Assembly (NCBI RefSeq): GCF_900128505.1
Contig: NZ_LT669940.1
Location: 418,489 to 482,488 of the forward strand
From: Parabacteroides timonensis
GTDB taxonomy: Bacteria; Bacteroidota; Bacteroidia; Bacteroidales; Tannerellaceae
Direction: 5' to 3'
DNA length: 64,000 bases
Below are positions 14,811 to 22,919 of the stretch, piece by piece. The position numbers were made by a program, and so were the translations under genes. The stretch's first letter is position 1. Every line of letters begins with the position of its first letter. The notes beneath the pieces were generated by a model. The model searched no databases. It was given only the letters and a program-made list of their open reading frames with translations, and was not told where the DNA came from.

Positions 14811-16859
14811 ATGAATAATAATAGAGCTTTGTTCAGGAAATGGACTGTGTTTCTTGCTTGCTTTGTTTTGTGTGGGCAACGCGTGTTTGCTGCTGGAGAA
14901 GCTGTTGGTACTATCGACATTATTGTACTGGTGTTCACTGTTCTTTTAGCAATACTTTTTATCTCTGCTTGTTTTTATTTGAAAAAGATGTACACTGGCT
15001 TTACGGGACAGTCGAAGGTGATTGCGAAAGAAAAAGAGTCGTTGATCCGGCAGAGGGATGAAGCTGTGGAGAAGAGTAAAGAACTGGAAGTCGAAAAAGC
15101 GGCTCTGGAAGAAAGTAAAGATTCCATCGAAGCCAGACTCTCTGAACTGGAATCCCAAAAGAGCGAGTTGGCAAGAGTGAATGAAGAGCTTACCCAAAAG
15201 CTGACCGAGAAAGAAACAATGATCTCTACATTGAACGGCAATAAGAAAGATCTGGAGCAGATGCTTGTTGCCAAGATAAAGGAAAGTGACTCGCTTCAAC
15301 GTGAGGTGGCCGATAAACTGTCGGAAGCGGAGCAACGGTTGGTTGAAGCCGAAAGCATTCATGATACTTTCTTTATCGAAACGATTCACGAAATGCGTAC
15401 CCCTCTTTCGCTGGTGTTAGGTTCGCTGGCCCTGATCGTGCAGAATAAAGATGAAAATCAGGAAATGTCGACTCAGTTACTTTCAGCCTATCGAAATACA
15501 CTGGCCCTGCAGGACCTTGCCGACCAGTTGATCGGGACCAGGCGGGCAAACGATGTCGCCAATTATTTGCGTATTGCCCGTTACGACTTGGTGGAAATAT
15601 CCCGCCAGATTTGTGACTTGTTCGTAGACTGGGTTGCAATGAACAATGTCGACTTTCAGGTCAACACTCAAACGTCTGTACTCTGGATATGGCTCGACCG
15701 TCGCAAGATGGAATATGCATTGCGTACATTATTATCTAATGCATTCAAAAATACTTTCGCTTACGGTAAAGTATCTTTGAACCTCTCCGTTGTTCAGAAA
15801 GACGGCAGAGCATATTGCTCCCTCTCGGTAGAGGACGAAGGATTAGATGAAAATGCCGGTACTCGCCGCGGAATACGACAGGTTTCCGATATGGTAGATG
15901 ATATTGGTGGTATTTTCAGTAATGAAACGACTACGGCAGGTACTGTCTATACCTTATTAATACCGTTAGGCAAACAACACCTGCTCGACCGTCGTGTGGA
16001 ATTTGTGGAGCCGGAGGCCGACCTAGTGAGATTGAACGACCGTCAGAAGGAAGAAATTGCAGAATTTATCCAGATTATCCCGCAAAAGAAGACAACGGGA
16101 AAGAAAATACTGGTGATCGACGATAGCGACCAGATCCGTTGGTTCTTGAAACATGTCTTTGCCAAGGAATATGAGATATTCGAAGCCCGCAACGGTGAAG
16201 AAGGGGTGCAGGTTGCCCTGGCTACCTTGCCTGACCTGGTGCTTTGTGATGTCATGATGCCGGTGAAAGATGGTTTTGAAACTTGTAAGATACTGAAGAA
16301 TAATCCTCGTACTTCCCAGATCCCGATTGTCATGCTGACAGCCAAGGTAGAAAGTGAAGATGTCATCACCGGAATCGAGGCCGGGGCCGACGATTATATC
16401 ACCAAGCCGTTCGATGTCGAAATACTTCGCAGCAAGTTGAACAGCCTGGTTAAACGCCGTGAACAGTTGAAGCAGTATTTCACCAGTAATCTGGCTGGCA
16501 GTACCGTAGTCGATGCAGACCAGAATGAGCCGGCCTTACCCAGCAATCCGTTCATGGATCTGGTCATTAAAAATATCGAGATGCACCTCGACGACTCCAC
16601 CTTTGAGGCAAAGGTGCTCGCAGACTCATTGAACATGAGTCTGCCGACGCTGTATCGTAAGATCAAACAGTTCTCCGATTGCAGTATCCTGGAACTGACG
16701 CGTACGATCCGCCTGAAGAAAGCCGCCGAATTGATTCAGACCCAACAATACTCCGTGCAGGAAGTAGCCGAAATGGTCGGCTTCAACGATACGGCCACTT
16801 TCCGTAAGCGTTTCACGGAGCAATACGGGACGACGCCTTCGCAGTACGGGCAGCCGTAA
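14811..16859 (+). CDS. Hybrid histidine kinase / response regulator / AraC-type regulator
   Basis: A 682-residue protein: N-terminal signal-like span (10-27) and second span (35-57) with almost no periplasmic loop, long coiled coil (66-190), HisKA with H193 in 'IETIHEMRTPLSL', HATPase domain (290-387), receiver domain (432-548; D437/D438, D480, K near 'YITKPF') and a C-terminal AraC HTH (about 575-682). This is the single-chain 'hybrid two-component system' plan of Bacteroidetes, but without the large periplasmic beta-propeller sensor. The ATPase keeps the N box ('LLSNAFKNTF') but has 'EDEGLDE' for G1 and a degenerate G2. It sits directly upstream of the fimbrillin genes whose promoters carry AraC-like 21-22 bp direct repeats, so it is the prime candidate regulator of the locus (inference). 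Confidence 0.9.
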   Translation: MNNNRALFRKWTVFLACFVLCGQRVFAAGEAVGTIDIIVLVFTVLLAILFISACFYLKKMYTGFTGQSKVIAKEKESLIRQRDEAVEKSKELEVEKAALEESKDSIEARLSELESQKSELARVNEELTQKLTEKETMISTLNGNKKDLEQMLVAKIKESDSLQREVADKLSEAEQRLVEAESIHDTFFIETIHEMRTPLSLVLGSLALIVQNKDENQEMSTQLLSAYRNTLALQDLADQLIGTRRANDVANYLRIARYDLVEISRQICDLFVDWVAMNNVDFQVNTQTSVLWIWLDRRKMEYALRTLLSNAFKNTFAYGKVSLNLSVVQKDGRAYCSLSVEDEGLDENAGTRRGIRQVSDMVDDIGGIFSNETTTAGTVYTLLIPLGKQHLLDRRVEFVEPEADLVRLNDRQKEEIAEFIQIIPQKKTTGKKILVIDDSDQIRWFLKHVFAKEYEIFEARNGEEGVQVALATLPDLVLCDVMMPVKDGFETCKILKNNPRTSQIPIVMLTAKVESEDVITGIEAGADDYITKPFDVEILRSKLNSLVKRREQLKQYFTSNLAGSTVVDADQNEPALPSNPFMDLVIKNIEMHLDDSTFEAKVLADSLNMSLPTLYRKIKQFSDCSILELTRTIRLKKAAELIQTQQYSVQEVAEMVGFNDTATFRKRFTEQYGTTPSQYGQP

Positions 16860-16908
16860 GGATTATGACAAAACGATTTGTAAATTGCTGAAATAGTAGC
16901 AGTATGTT

Positions 16909-16943
16909 ACAAATAAGCCCGTCCTTGTGACGAGCTTATTTGT
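16909..16943 (+). terminator. Terminator of the hybrid regulator gene
   Basis: A stem of about 15 bp (ACAAATAAGC... / ...GCTTATTTGT, one mismatch) with a 5-nt loop followed by TTTT, 50 bp after the stop codon at 16859. Confidence 0.8.
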
Positions 16944-17014
16944 TTTAATCCGGTTCTGGAATTTGCTTGAATACAATAATTAACGGTTGATGTGCCTGAT
17001 AGTTCTTTATAATC

Positions 17015-17049
17015 TCGTTTTAAACGAATTTCAATTTCGTTTAAAACGA
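17015..17049. repeat. 14-bp perfect dyad of unknown function
   Basis: TCGTTTTAAACGAA (17015-17028) and its complement (17036-17049) are separated by 7 bp. Each arm itself contains the palindrome GTTTAAAC or a near form. An A tract, not a T tract, follows on the plus strand. Apart from this dyad and the element at 17428, most of 16860-17780 is AT-rich with no gene that I can support. Confidence 0.5.
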
Positions 17050-17427
17050 AAAAAAATTCCTTTTAAACAAAATGTAGTTTGGTTTAAGGTTGAAAATATG
17101 TTAAATGCAGTTCGGTGAAAATGAAAACAGGCTTTTGTAAGGTCAAAATTATGTGCCGTATAACATGTTTTTTGTGTGGATTGCTTTGTTTTAAGGATGA
17201 AACGAAGGTGTTATAAAGGAACGAAATGGCTTTGTTTCCGATTTTTGGCTCATAAAGTATCAAGAAAAGTGTGAAATAGGAGTATAAATATCGTTTTACG
17301 TATCAATGTGATAACTCTTTACTTTCCTACAATTTCATGAAATAAATCATCTTCGTACCACGATCCATATAGCTTTGGCAAAAATAGGGTAAAATAGCAT
17401 TTTGCTAAATGGTTTATTTGTTCACTT

Positions 17428-17680
17428 ATTATCAGATTTGAACTACCTTTCTTTACAAGGCGTTGCCTTGTGCCGCAGGCTCTCTTTTGCCGTCGGTTTT
17501 TAACCGACGGATATGAAAGACAGGAGGCAAAGCCTCTTCCTTTGTGGGCTTAAGCCCCTTTATTAACGGGGTTAAAACCCACAGAGGATCCGGCAAAGCC
17601 GGAGCTTTTAGATATCCGTTTGCTTCAGCAAACGGCAAAAGAGAGCCTGCGACATGAGGCAGAGCCTCATAAAAGACTCA
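17428..17680 (-). repeat. Multi-hairpin MITE-like element, copy B (inverted)
   Basis: The reverse complement of this stretch matches the element at 12731-13006 from its TGAGTCTTTT end to its CTGATAA end, including every nested hairpin. Sequence variation is compensatory in places (for example GTTTGC...GCAAAC in one hairpin here against TCTGC...GCTGA in copy A). Copies A and B face each other across 4.4 kb. Confidence 0.75.
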
Positions 17681-17802
17681 CCTTTTTCTATATTTTAATA
17701 ACCTCCCTTCTCCCGCAAAGATATTTTCACCCCTCTTTTGAGAGCAACGCACATGTTCTTAAAAATTTGTTTTTTGCCTTAAAAAAAGATTTAGAGTTTT
17801 AC

Positions 17803-17858
17803 CTATTATTATTGAGACTGATACCTATCCGCGGTTTTTCAGGGTGGCTATACCTTTG
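17803..17858 (+). promoter_or_regulatory. Fimbrial operator-promoter, unit 1
   Basis: Half-sites CTATT (17803) and CTATC (17825), 22 bp apart, then the -7 box TACCTTTG (17851-17858). TAT of the proximal site to the T of the -7 box is 25 nt, identical to the promoters at 19389, 24483 and 32033. There is no TTTG -33 box at the usual place. The TATAGGGTAAA leader motif follows at 17885. It drives the fimbrillin gene at 17965. Confidence 0.65.
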
Positions 17859-17964
17859 CATTGTCATCAGGAAACAAATTATCGTATAGGGTAAAAGTGA
17901 TAATTCTTCCGAGGCTAAAACTAGTATTTATTAAACGTATTATATAACTTCAAAATTTAAGAAT

Positions 17965-19254
17965 ATGAAACTAAGAAATTTATTGTATGCAACAATGGTT
18001 GCATGTGCATTCGCTTCTTGCTCGAATGATGACGATCCAATTGATAATGGTGGAGGAAATGAAACTCCAAATGCAGAAGCTGCTTTGGAAGTAAAGGTTG
18101 CAACACCGGCATTAACAAAAGCGGACGTAACAGATAAAACAATTTCTTCTTTAGCAGTATTGGTCTTTGATGTAAAAACTGGACGTTTGGAATCTAAAGG
18201 TGTTGATAAAGAAGGCAAAGCGGGAGCTTCTTCTGTGATAGCAGAGAAGATTACTGCCGGTGCTAAGCATGTTTTGGTGTTAGCTAATGTTGAAAGTAAA
18301 GTTAGTAGTTATACTGCTGGTTTGACAAATGGTATTGAATACTCTAAAGTGTTAGATGATACTAAGACTTTTGCAGACGAAGTAGATGGAACACTTTCAA
18401 TGAATAGCGGTGTTTATGATGTAGATATTCAGGCTGGTGTAACAAATTACTTAGGTTATACAGAAGCTCAGGCTCAAGAATATGAAGGTCATTATCTAAG
18501 TCAAGCAAAAGGTAAAACTGTTAAATTGTATCGTAATGTAGCAAAGATCGTTCTTAACCAAATACAAGTTACAGCTGATCCAGCAAAATATAAAAATGCA
18601 ACGTTGGATATTGAAAATGTATTTATTTTGCATGCAAATAAAACAACGAAGTTAGTTGGTGCTGAAGGTGAGCCATGGGGAACAACTATGCAGACTCCTC
18701 TTAATTATCTAAATGGTGCTGAAAATGAAGTCTATGTTGGATGGGCAGACTATATGGAAGATTTCGAAGCTAATAAAATCATACAGAAATATTTGACAGA
18801 TATTAAAGTGTATGATTATGCTTCAGTTTTTAGCTTAGACCTGTCTGCTAATGGCATAAATGGACAAACCCCGTGGGAACCAACTACAGGTAACTCTTCT
18901 TATGTATATGAAAATACATCGACTGATATTTACACATTACTGGTAGTACAAGGCAAATTCAAATATGGAGAAGTCAAAAATCCGGCAAGCAGATATTATT
19001 CTGTAGCGATAGGTAAGGATGGAATTACGGGAATAAATAAAGATGGTACTTATGATGCACCTCAAGGTTTTGACGGTTCTCGCTCTTCACTGTCTGGTAC
19101 AGTTCGTAACTTACAATATAATGTTGATTTGAAAGTTGCCGGTCCTGGTTATACAACTCCGTTTGGTCCGAAAGCTGAAGATGATACTTACTTGGATGTA
19201 AAGGTTGAAGTAGTTGATTTTGGTAATATCAATCAAAGCACTGAAATTGAATAA
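17965..19254 (+). CDS. Mfa1-type major fimbrillin
   Basis: A 429-residue protein. Lipoprotein signal with lipobox FASC (Cys19), a short acidic linker, and a TKA motif near residue 52 that recurs in the other fimbrillins here. Two beta-rich fimbrillin domains follow, with 'KLYRNVAKIVLNQI' at the domain junction, 'LLVVQGKFKYG', 'RYYSVAIGKDG', and the C-terminal 'YNVDLKVAGPG' and 'LDVKVEVVDFGNINQSTEIE'. These correspond to P. gingivalis Mfa1/FimA-like pilins, which are lipidated, cleaved in the N-terminal region and polymerised by donor-strand exchange. It is transcribed alone: its own operator-promoter precedes it and a strong terminator follows, which fits a major subunit made in excess (inference). 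Confidence 0.85.
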   Translation: MKLRNLLYATMVACAFASCSNDDDPIDNGGGNETPNAEAALEVKVATPALTKADVTDKTISSLAVLVFDVKTGRLESKGVDKEGKAGASSVIAEKITAGAKHVLVLANVESKVSSYTAGLTNGIEYSKVLDDTKTFADEVDGTLSMNSGVYDVDIQAGVTNYLGYTEAQAQEYEGHYLSQAKGKTVKLYRNVAKIVLNQIQVTADPAKYKNATLDIENVFILHANKTTKLVGAEGEPWGTTMQTPLNYLNGAENEVYVGWADYMEDFEANKIIQKYLTDIKVYDYASVFSLDLSANGINGQTPWEPTTGNSSYVYENTSTDIYTLLVVQGKFKYGEVKNPASRYYSVAIGKDGITGINKDGTYDAPQGFDGSRSSLSGTVRNLQYNVDLKVAGPGYTTPFGPKAEDDTYLDVKVEVVDFGNINQSTEIE

Positions 19255-19268
19255 TCCAAGCGGTTTTT

Positions 19269-19314
19269 CCAGAAATAAAAAATGCTTCCAATCGGAGGCA
19301 TTTTTTATTTCTGG
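19269..19314 (+). terminator. Terminator after the first fimbrillin gene
   Basis: A long hairpin: CCAGAAATAAAAAATGC at 19269-19285 pairs with GCATTTTTTATTTCTGG ending at 19314, with a small TCC/GGA pairing in the loop. It separates the 17965 gene from the next unit. Confidence 0.8.
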
Positions 19315-19388
19315 AATTCAGTATATAATGGTACGTTTATAATATTTCCGTGGTAAATCTATCATTGAAATAAAGTTGATTCATTTAT

Positions 19389-19444
19389 CTATTAATATAG
19401 AGAGTTGTACCTATCTATGTTTTATGATAAACAGGTTACATTTG
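19389..19444 (+). promoter_or_regulatory. Fimbrial operator-promoter, unit 2
   Basis: CTATT (19389) and CTATC (19411) are 22 bp apart; the -7 box TACATTTG lies at 19437-19444, 25 nt after the TAT of the proximal half-site. It drives the genes from 19488 to 24227. Confidence 0.65.
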
Positions 19445-19487
19445 TAATGTAAAATTAGAGTATAAACAAAAGAAAATCAATATATCT

Positions 19488-20858
19488 ATGAAACTGAAAA
19501 GTTACATATTCTCTATTCTTGCAGTAGCTTTATTATCGTGTTCTACAGACGATGTGGATGATGTGATAAAAAAGGAAGAGCCTTTAGTTTGTAATGCTAC
19601 CTTATCTTTGGCTGTTAAAAGCGATGTTAAAACAAAGGCTCTTATTTCTGCTGACTATAATAGAATAAAAAAGTTGTCATTAGCAATCTTTGTGAAAGAT
19701 AAATTGTTGAGTTTGACTGAAGTTTCTGCACAAGGAAAAGAGAAAGTAACCAGTATAACGGATGTACCGGTTGTAGCCGGGGCTGTGAAGCTTATTTTAT
19801 TTGCCAATTATTTCGATGATGAAAATTTGACTAAAATAAAAGCAGCGGGGACAAACATTTCAGAATATAAAAAGCTAGAAGTCTTGCTGAAGAATGAAAA
19901 GAATGTAAATGATCAGGATAATTCTGGAAATGGTTTGACGATGAGTAGTGAAATTCTGGAATATGATTTAAAACCAGGACGTAATTATGTGGGATTTGAT
20001 GAGGGAGAAGATGGATATGTTGTTACTAAGAATCCTGTAAAATTAATTAGAAATGTTTCAAAGGTTCAACTTGAAACTATTTTTCTCCGACCAAGTGATA
20101 ATTATCAGGGTAAAGGCAATGTAACTTTCAAATTGAAAGAATTTTTTGTGGCAAATGTAAAAAGCCGATCAAAACTTATTTCAGACAATGGTTCTGCCGA
20201 AGTTTTCGATTCAAACTCAGACTTTTGGTTAAGTGGTGCGTATGCAAATATTGAGGGAGCTTTAAAAAATGGTCAGGCAACCAAAACATCTTATTTATTC
20301 TATGATGTAATTAATCCTCCACAAAACTTTAACAAAATGAATGGTTGTTTCCCATTTCTAAATAAAGATCCTTTGGTTTGTGACGGTAATATTTTCGGAC
20401 TGGATGAATCAAATAGAAATATAATTGAAATTAAAGCCGAGTACCAAAATGGTATAGATTACAAAGAATATCCCAAAATTGGAACGTCTTATGGTCCTTT
20501 GATTCCATTAGGTACATATTTTTATGTGTATGAAAATATGTTAAAACAGAGTGACAATAGAACATTACTGATTGTTAAGGGCGACTATACGTATGAACCT
20601 GTGGAAAAAGAGAAAAAGGTTGTGTTAAAAGATCGGTATTATGCTGTAACAATCAATAAGAAAGGGGAGTCTGTTGATTTATCAGGGGGAACTCCTGAAC
20701 ATATTTATGTAAAACGTAATAATGTTTATAATGTTATTTTGACAATAATGGGTCCTGGATCTGATACTCCTTATGATATACAAAATACGGCTCATATGAG
20801 TGCTTTGGTTAAGGTTAAGGACTGGGATGTTGTAAATCAGGAAGAAGAAGTCGATTAA
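19488..20858 (+). CDS. Mfa1-type fimbrillin subunit
   Basis: A 456-residue protein. Lipobox LLSC (Cys18), linker, TKA at about residue 50, then the two-domain fimbrillin plan: 'KKLSLAIFVKDKLLSL' (first strand pair), 'KLIRNVSKVQLETIF' at the junction, 'LLIVKGDYTYEP', 'RYYAVTINKKG', 'VKRNNVYNVILTIMGPG' and the terminal 'ALVKVKDWDVVNQEEEVD'. It resembles the 17965 protein in layout but is clearly divergent. First gene of the second fimbrial unit; an Mfa2-like anchor follows after 35 bp. It could be an alternative shaft subunit or an accessory pilin. Confidence 0.8.
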   Translation: MKLKSYIFSILAVALLSCSTDDVDDVIKKEEPLVCNATLSLAVKSDVKTKALISADYNRIKKLSLAIFVKDKLLSLTEVSAQGKEKVTSITDVPVVAGAVKLILFANYFDDENLTKIKAAGTNISEYKKLEVLLKNEKNVNDQDNSGNGLTMSSEILEYDLKPGRNYVGFDEGEDGYVVTKNPVKLIRNVSKVQLETIFLRPSDNYQGKGNVTFKLKEFFVANVKSRSKLISDNGSAEVFDSNSDFWLSGAYANIEGALKNGQATKTSYLFYDVINPPQNFNKMNGCFPFLNKDPLVCDGNIFGLDESNRNIIEIKAEYQNGIDYKEYPKIGTSYGPLIPLGTYFYVYENMLKQSDNRTLLIVKGDYTYEPVEKEKKVVLKDRYYAVTINKKGESVDLSGGTPEHIYVKRNNVYNVILTIMGPGSDTPYDIQNTAHMSALVKVKDWDVVNQEEEVD

Positions 20859-20893
20859 TAGAGTAATATAGGGGAAAAGAAAAATATTGTATT

Positions 20894-21802
20894 ATGAAAG
20901 ATATATTGTTTACAAAACTGCATTTATTAGTAGTAGTATTTGGGTTAGTGACCTTATTCAGTAGCTGTATCAAAGAAGATCTTGACAGTTGTGCAAAGCT
21001 AACTCTGATGGTAGTGAACCATAATGATGAAGATGTGACGGCGTTGGGTGTTACTTCGGAAGCAAAATTATTTGTATTTGATGCAAATTCAAAACTACTT
21101 GAAACAAGAGAGTTGGATTTGGATTTTATCACCGGTCGCAAAACGATAGAACTGCCATATCCGGATAATACAAAACTTCATATTGTTGCTTGGGGAAATC
21201 TGAAGGGAAAACAAAATGTAACGGAACCCACAAAAGCAGAAGATCTGTTAGTCTCGCTTAAAAGCAATAACGAATTGGCTCAATCTCCTGACAGCCTTTT
21301 CTTTGGAGATATTGATGTTGAAGTTATGGGAAATGGAGTTGCCGGAGGTGATAAGCAGATTGTGATAAGACCAAAAACAGGTACGGTTGAGATGCGTACG
21401 ATTGGGTTACAATATGTGTATCAAAAACAAGGTTTGCGCGCTACATCTACTGAGTGTAATTTTTATATGAATCGGACATTAAATGCCTATAATTCAAAAG
21501 GAGAGTTGACAGGGGATAGTGTTTATTATAATCCCGAAGGAGACTGGAAAGCAACAGAATGGATTACACCAACTCCTCAAACACTTTACGAAGGACAGAA
21601 AATGACTGGCTCAATTGAAGCTGGTAATAAACGTTATGATGTCTCAAAAGGTGAATTTGAAGATGGTACTGTTGGTCCGATTGAAATCTATCCTTTCCAA
21701 AAAACGTTGGTGGTATTTGAGTGGGGTGAAGATGGTGCTTTTTTAGGTGCTAAAATTAGAGTGACTCCTTGGGGGGTAGTTGATGATGACATTGAGTTTT
21801 AA
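20894..21802 (+). CDS. FimB/Mfa2-family fimbrial anchor lipoprotein
   Basis: A 302-residue protein. Signal with lipobox ending at 'SSC' near residue 19, followed by the family's conserved cysteine region 'EDLDSCAKLTLMV'. Mfa2-like motifs are 'AKLFVFDANSKLLETREL', 'LHIVAWGNLKGK' and 'SLFFGDIDVEV'; the C-terminus 'FLGAKIRVTPWGVVDDDIEF' matches the family end. In P. gingivalis, Mfa2 and FimB anchor the growing fimbria in the outer membrane and limit its length. Its position directly after the fimbrillin at 19488 and before those at 21822 and 22920 fits the anchor of this fimbria. It is a distant relative of the tandem lipoproteins at 11359 and 13293. Confidence 0.88.
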   Translation: MKDILFTKLHLLVVVFGLVTLFSSCIKEDLDSCAKLTLMVVNHNDEDVTALGVTSEAKLFVFDANSKLLETRELDLDFITGRKTIELPYPDNTKLHIVAWGNLKGKQNVTEPTKAEDLLVSLKSNNELAQSPDSLFFGDIDVEVMGNGVAGGDKQIVIRPKTGTVEMRTIGLQYVYQKQGLRATSTECNFYMNRTLNAYNSKGELTGDSVYYNPEGDWKATEWITPTPQTLYEGQKMTGSIEAGNKRYDVSKGEFEDGTVGPIEIYPFQKTLVVFEWGEDGAFLGAKIRVTPWGVVDDDIEF

Positions 21803-21821
21803 ACGATAAAAAGCAAATAAA

Positions 21822-22889
21822 ATGAATATAAAAAATATATTGATAGTCGGAGTCGCTATACTACTGGGTACTGCTTGTTCAAAAGATAAGGGTTCTGTGT
21901 CTATCGACGATCTGGCAAATGCTAAACTGACCATTGGAGTGAAGGCATCCGGAGCGGTAACAAAAGCAGGTGACCCGAATGCCTTGGAGGGCGAAATGTA
22001 TATTAATAATCTGGCCGCTGTCGTTTTCGATGAAACCGGAACTGTTTTGTTGGGAAAAGCTCAGGAGAATGTAAACACTCAGGATGGAACTGCCTATCTG
22101 ATAGATGTGCCGGCTAAAGCGACTAAAGCCAGAATAATTCTGTTAGCCAATCTTCCGAGTGGTGTTCTTGATAATGTGACAACTTATGATGGTTTCCAAT
22201 CTATGCTGGCAGAACTTTCTGCGCAATCACAGGCGGATCTGACCATGAGTAGCCAGGTAATCGTAACGAATAATGCACTTGTTGCTGATGATAACTATCT
22301 GGGATATGAAAGTATGGGAAGTGAAAATATAAACGGCATATCATCACCTTTGGAAGTAACTCGTTTGGCTGCACGTGTAGAAGTCGTTGCCTTTCATACA
22401 AATTTTAAAGGCTCGAAACTGGAAGGACGTACAGTCAGGGTGGAGGATGTTTATATTCAGAATCAAAAAACGGCATCCCGCTATTTTAGTGCCGGTTATT
22501 GGGGGCCTGTTGTTGTAAACGGACATTTCTCCAACAGTCCCAAAGTTACATTAAATAGAATATTGAACGACGCAAGTCCGATTCTGGAAACTTCATACAG
22601 ACATTATATAATGGAAAATGATGCGGATGAAGAGGCAACTCAGTTGGTTGTCCGGGCTACATTACTGGAAGCTCCCGGCTATACAGCACAGACAAAAACA
22701 TTTTATGCAACGGTCAATGCAAACGGACTGGCTAACAAATACGATCATAATTTCGTGAAGCGTAATTACATCTATCGTATGAATATAACATTCGGCCCGA
22801 ACAGTTTTGAAATACTGGATGGAGTACTCGATGTTAAAGTAGAAGTAGTTGGCTGGGGACCGGTTAACCAGGATGTAGAGATAGAATAA
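21822..22889 (+). CDS. Fimbrillin-family accessory subunit
   Basis: A 355-residue protein. Lipoprotein signal ending at 'GTACSKD' (Cys17), TKA near residue 45, 'NNLAAVVFDETGTVLLG', 'ARIILLANLPSGVL', 'LTMSSQVIV', the junction motif 'LEVTRLAARVEVVAF', 'VKRNYIYRMNITFGP' and the terminal 'DVKVEVVGWGPVNQDVEIE'. Shorter than the shaft-type subunits, it fits accessory or tip-proximal subunits such as Mfa3/Mfa4 or FimC/FimD (inference; individual orthology is not visible). It starts 19 bp after the Mfa2-like gene and precedes the next fimbrillin by 30 bp. Base composition is slightly more GC-rich than the neighbouring AT-rich fimbrillins. Confidence 0.78.
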   Translation: MNIKNILIVGVAILLGTACSKDKGSVSIDDLANAKLTIGVKASGAVTKAGDPNALEGEMYINNLAAVVFDETGTVLLGKAQENVNTQDGTAYLIDVPAKATKARIILLANLPSGVLDNVTTYDGFQSMLAELSAQSQADLTMSSQVIVTNNALVADDNYLGYESMGSENINGISSPLEVTRLAARVEVVAFHTNFKGSKLEGRTVRVEDVYIQNQKTASRYFSAGYWGPVVVNGHFSNSPKVTLNRILNDASPILETSYRHYIMENDADEEATQLVVRATLLEAPGYTAQTKTFYATVNANGLANKYDHNFVKRNYIYRMNITFGPNSFEILDGVLDVKVEVVGWGPVNQDVEIE

Positions 22890-22919
22890 ATAGGGTAAAT
22901 AATTTAAAATATAAGACTT

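Noticed and set aside
15373..15671. Minus-strand frames within the hybrid regulator gene
   Set aside because: They lie wholly inside a well-supported plus-strand gene with clear domain motifs, so they are coding shadows.
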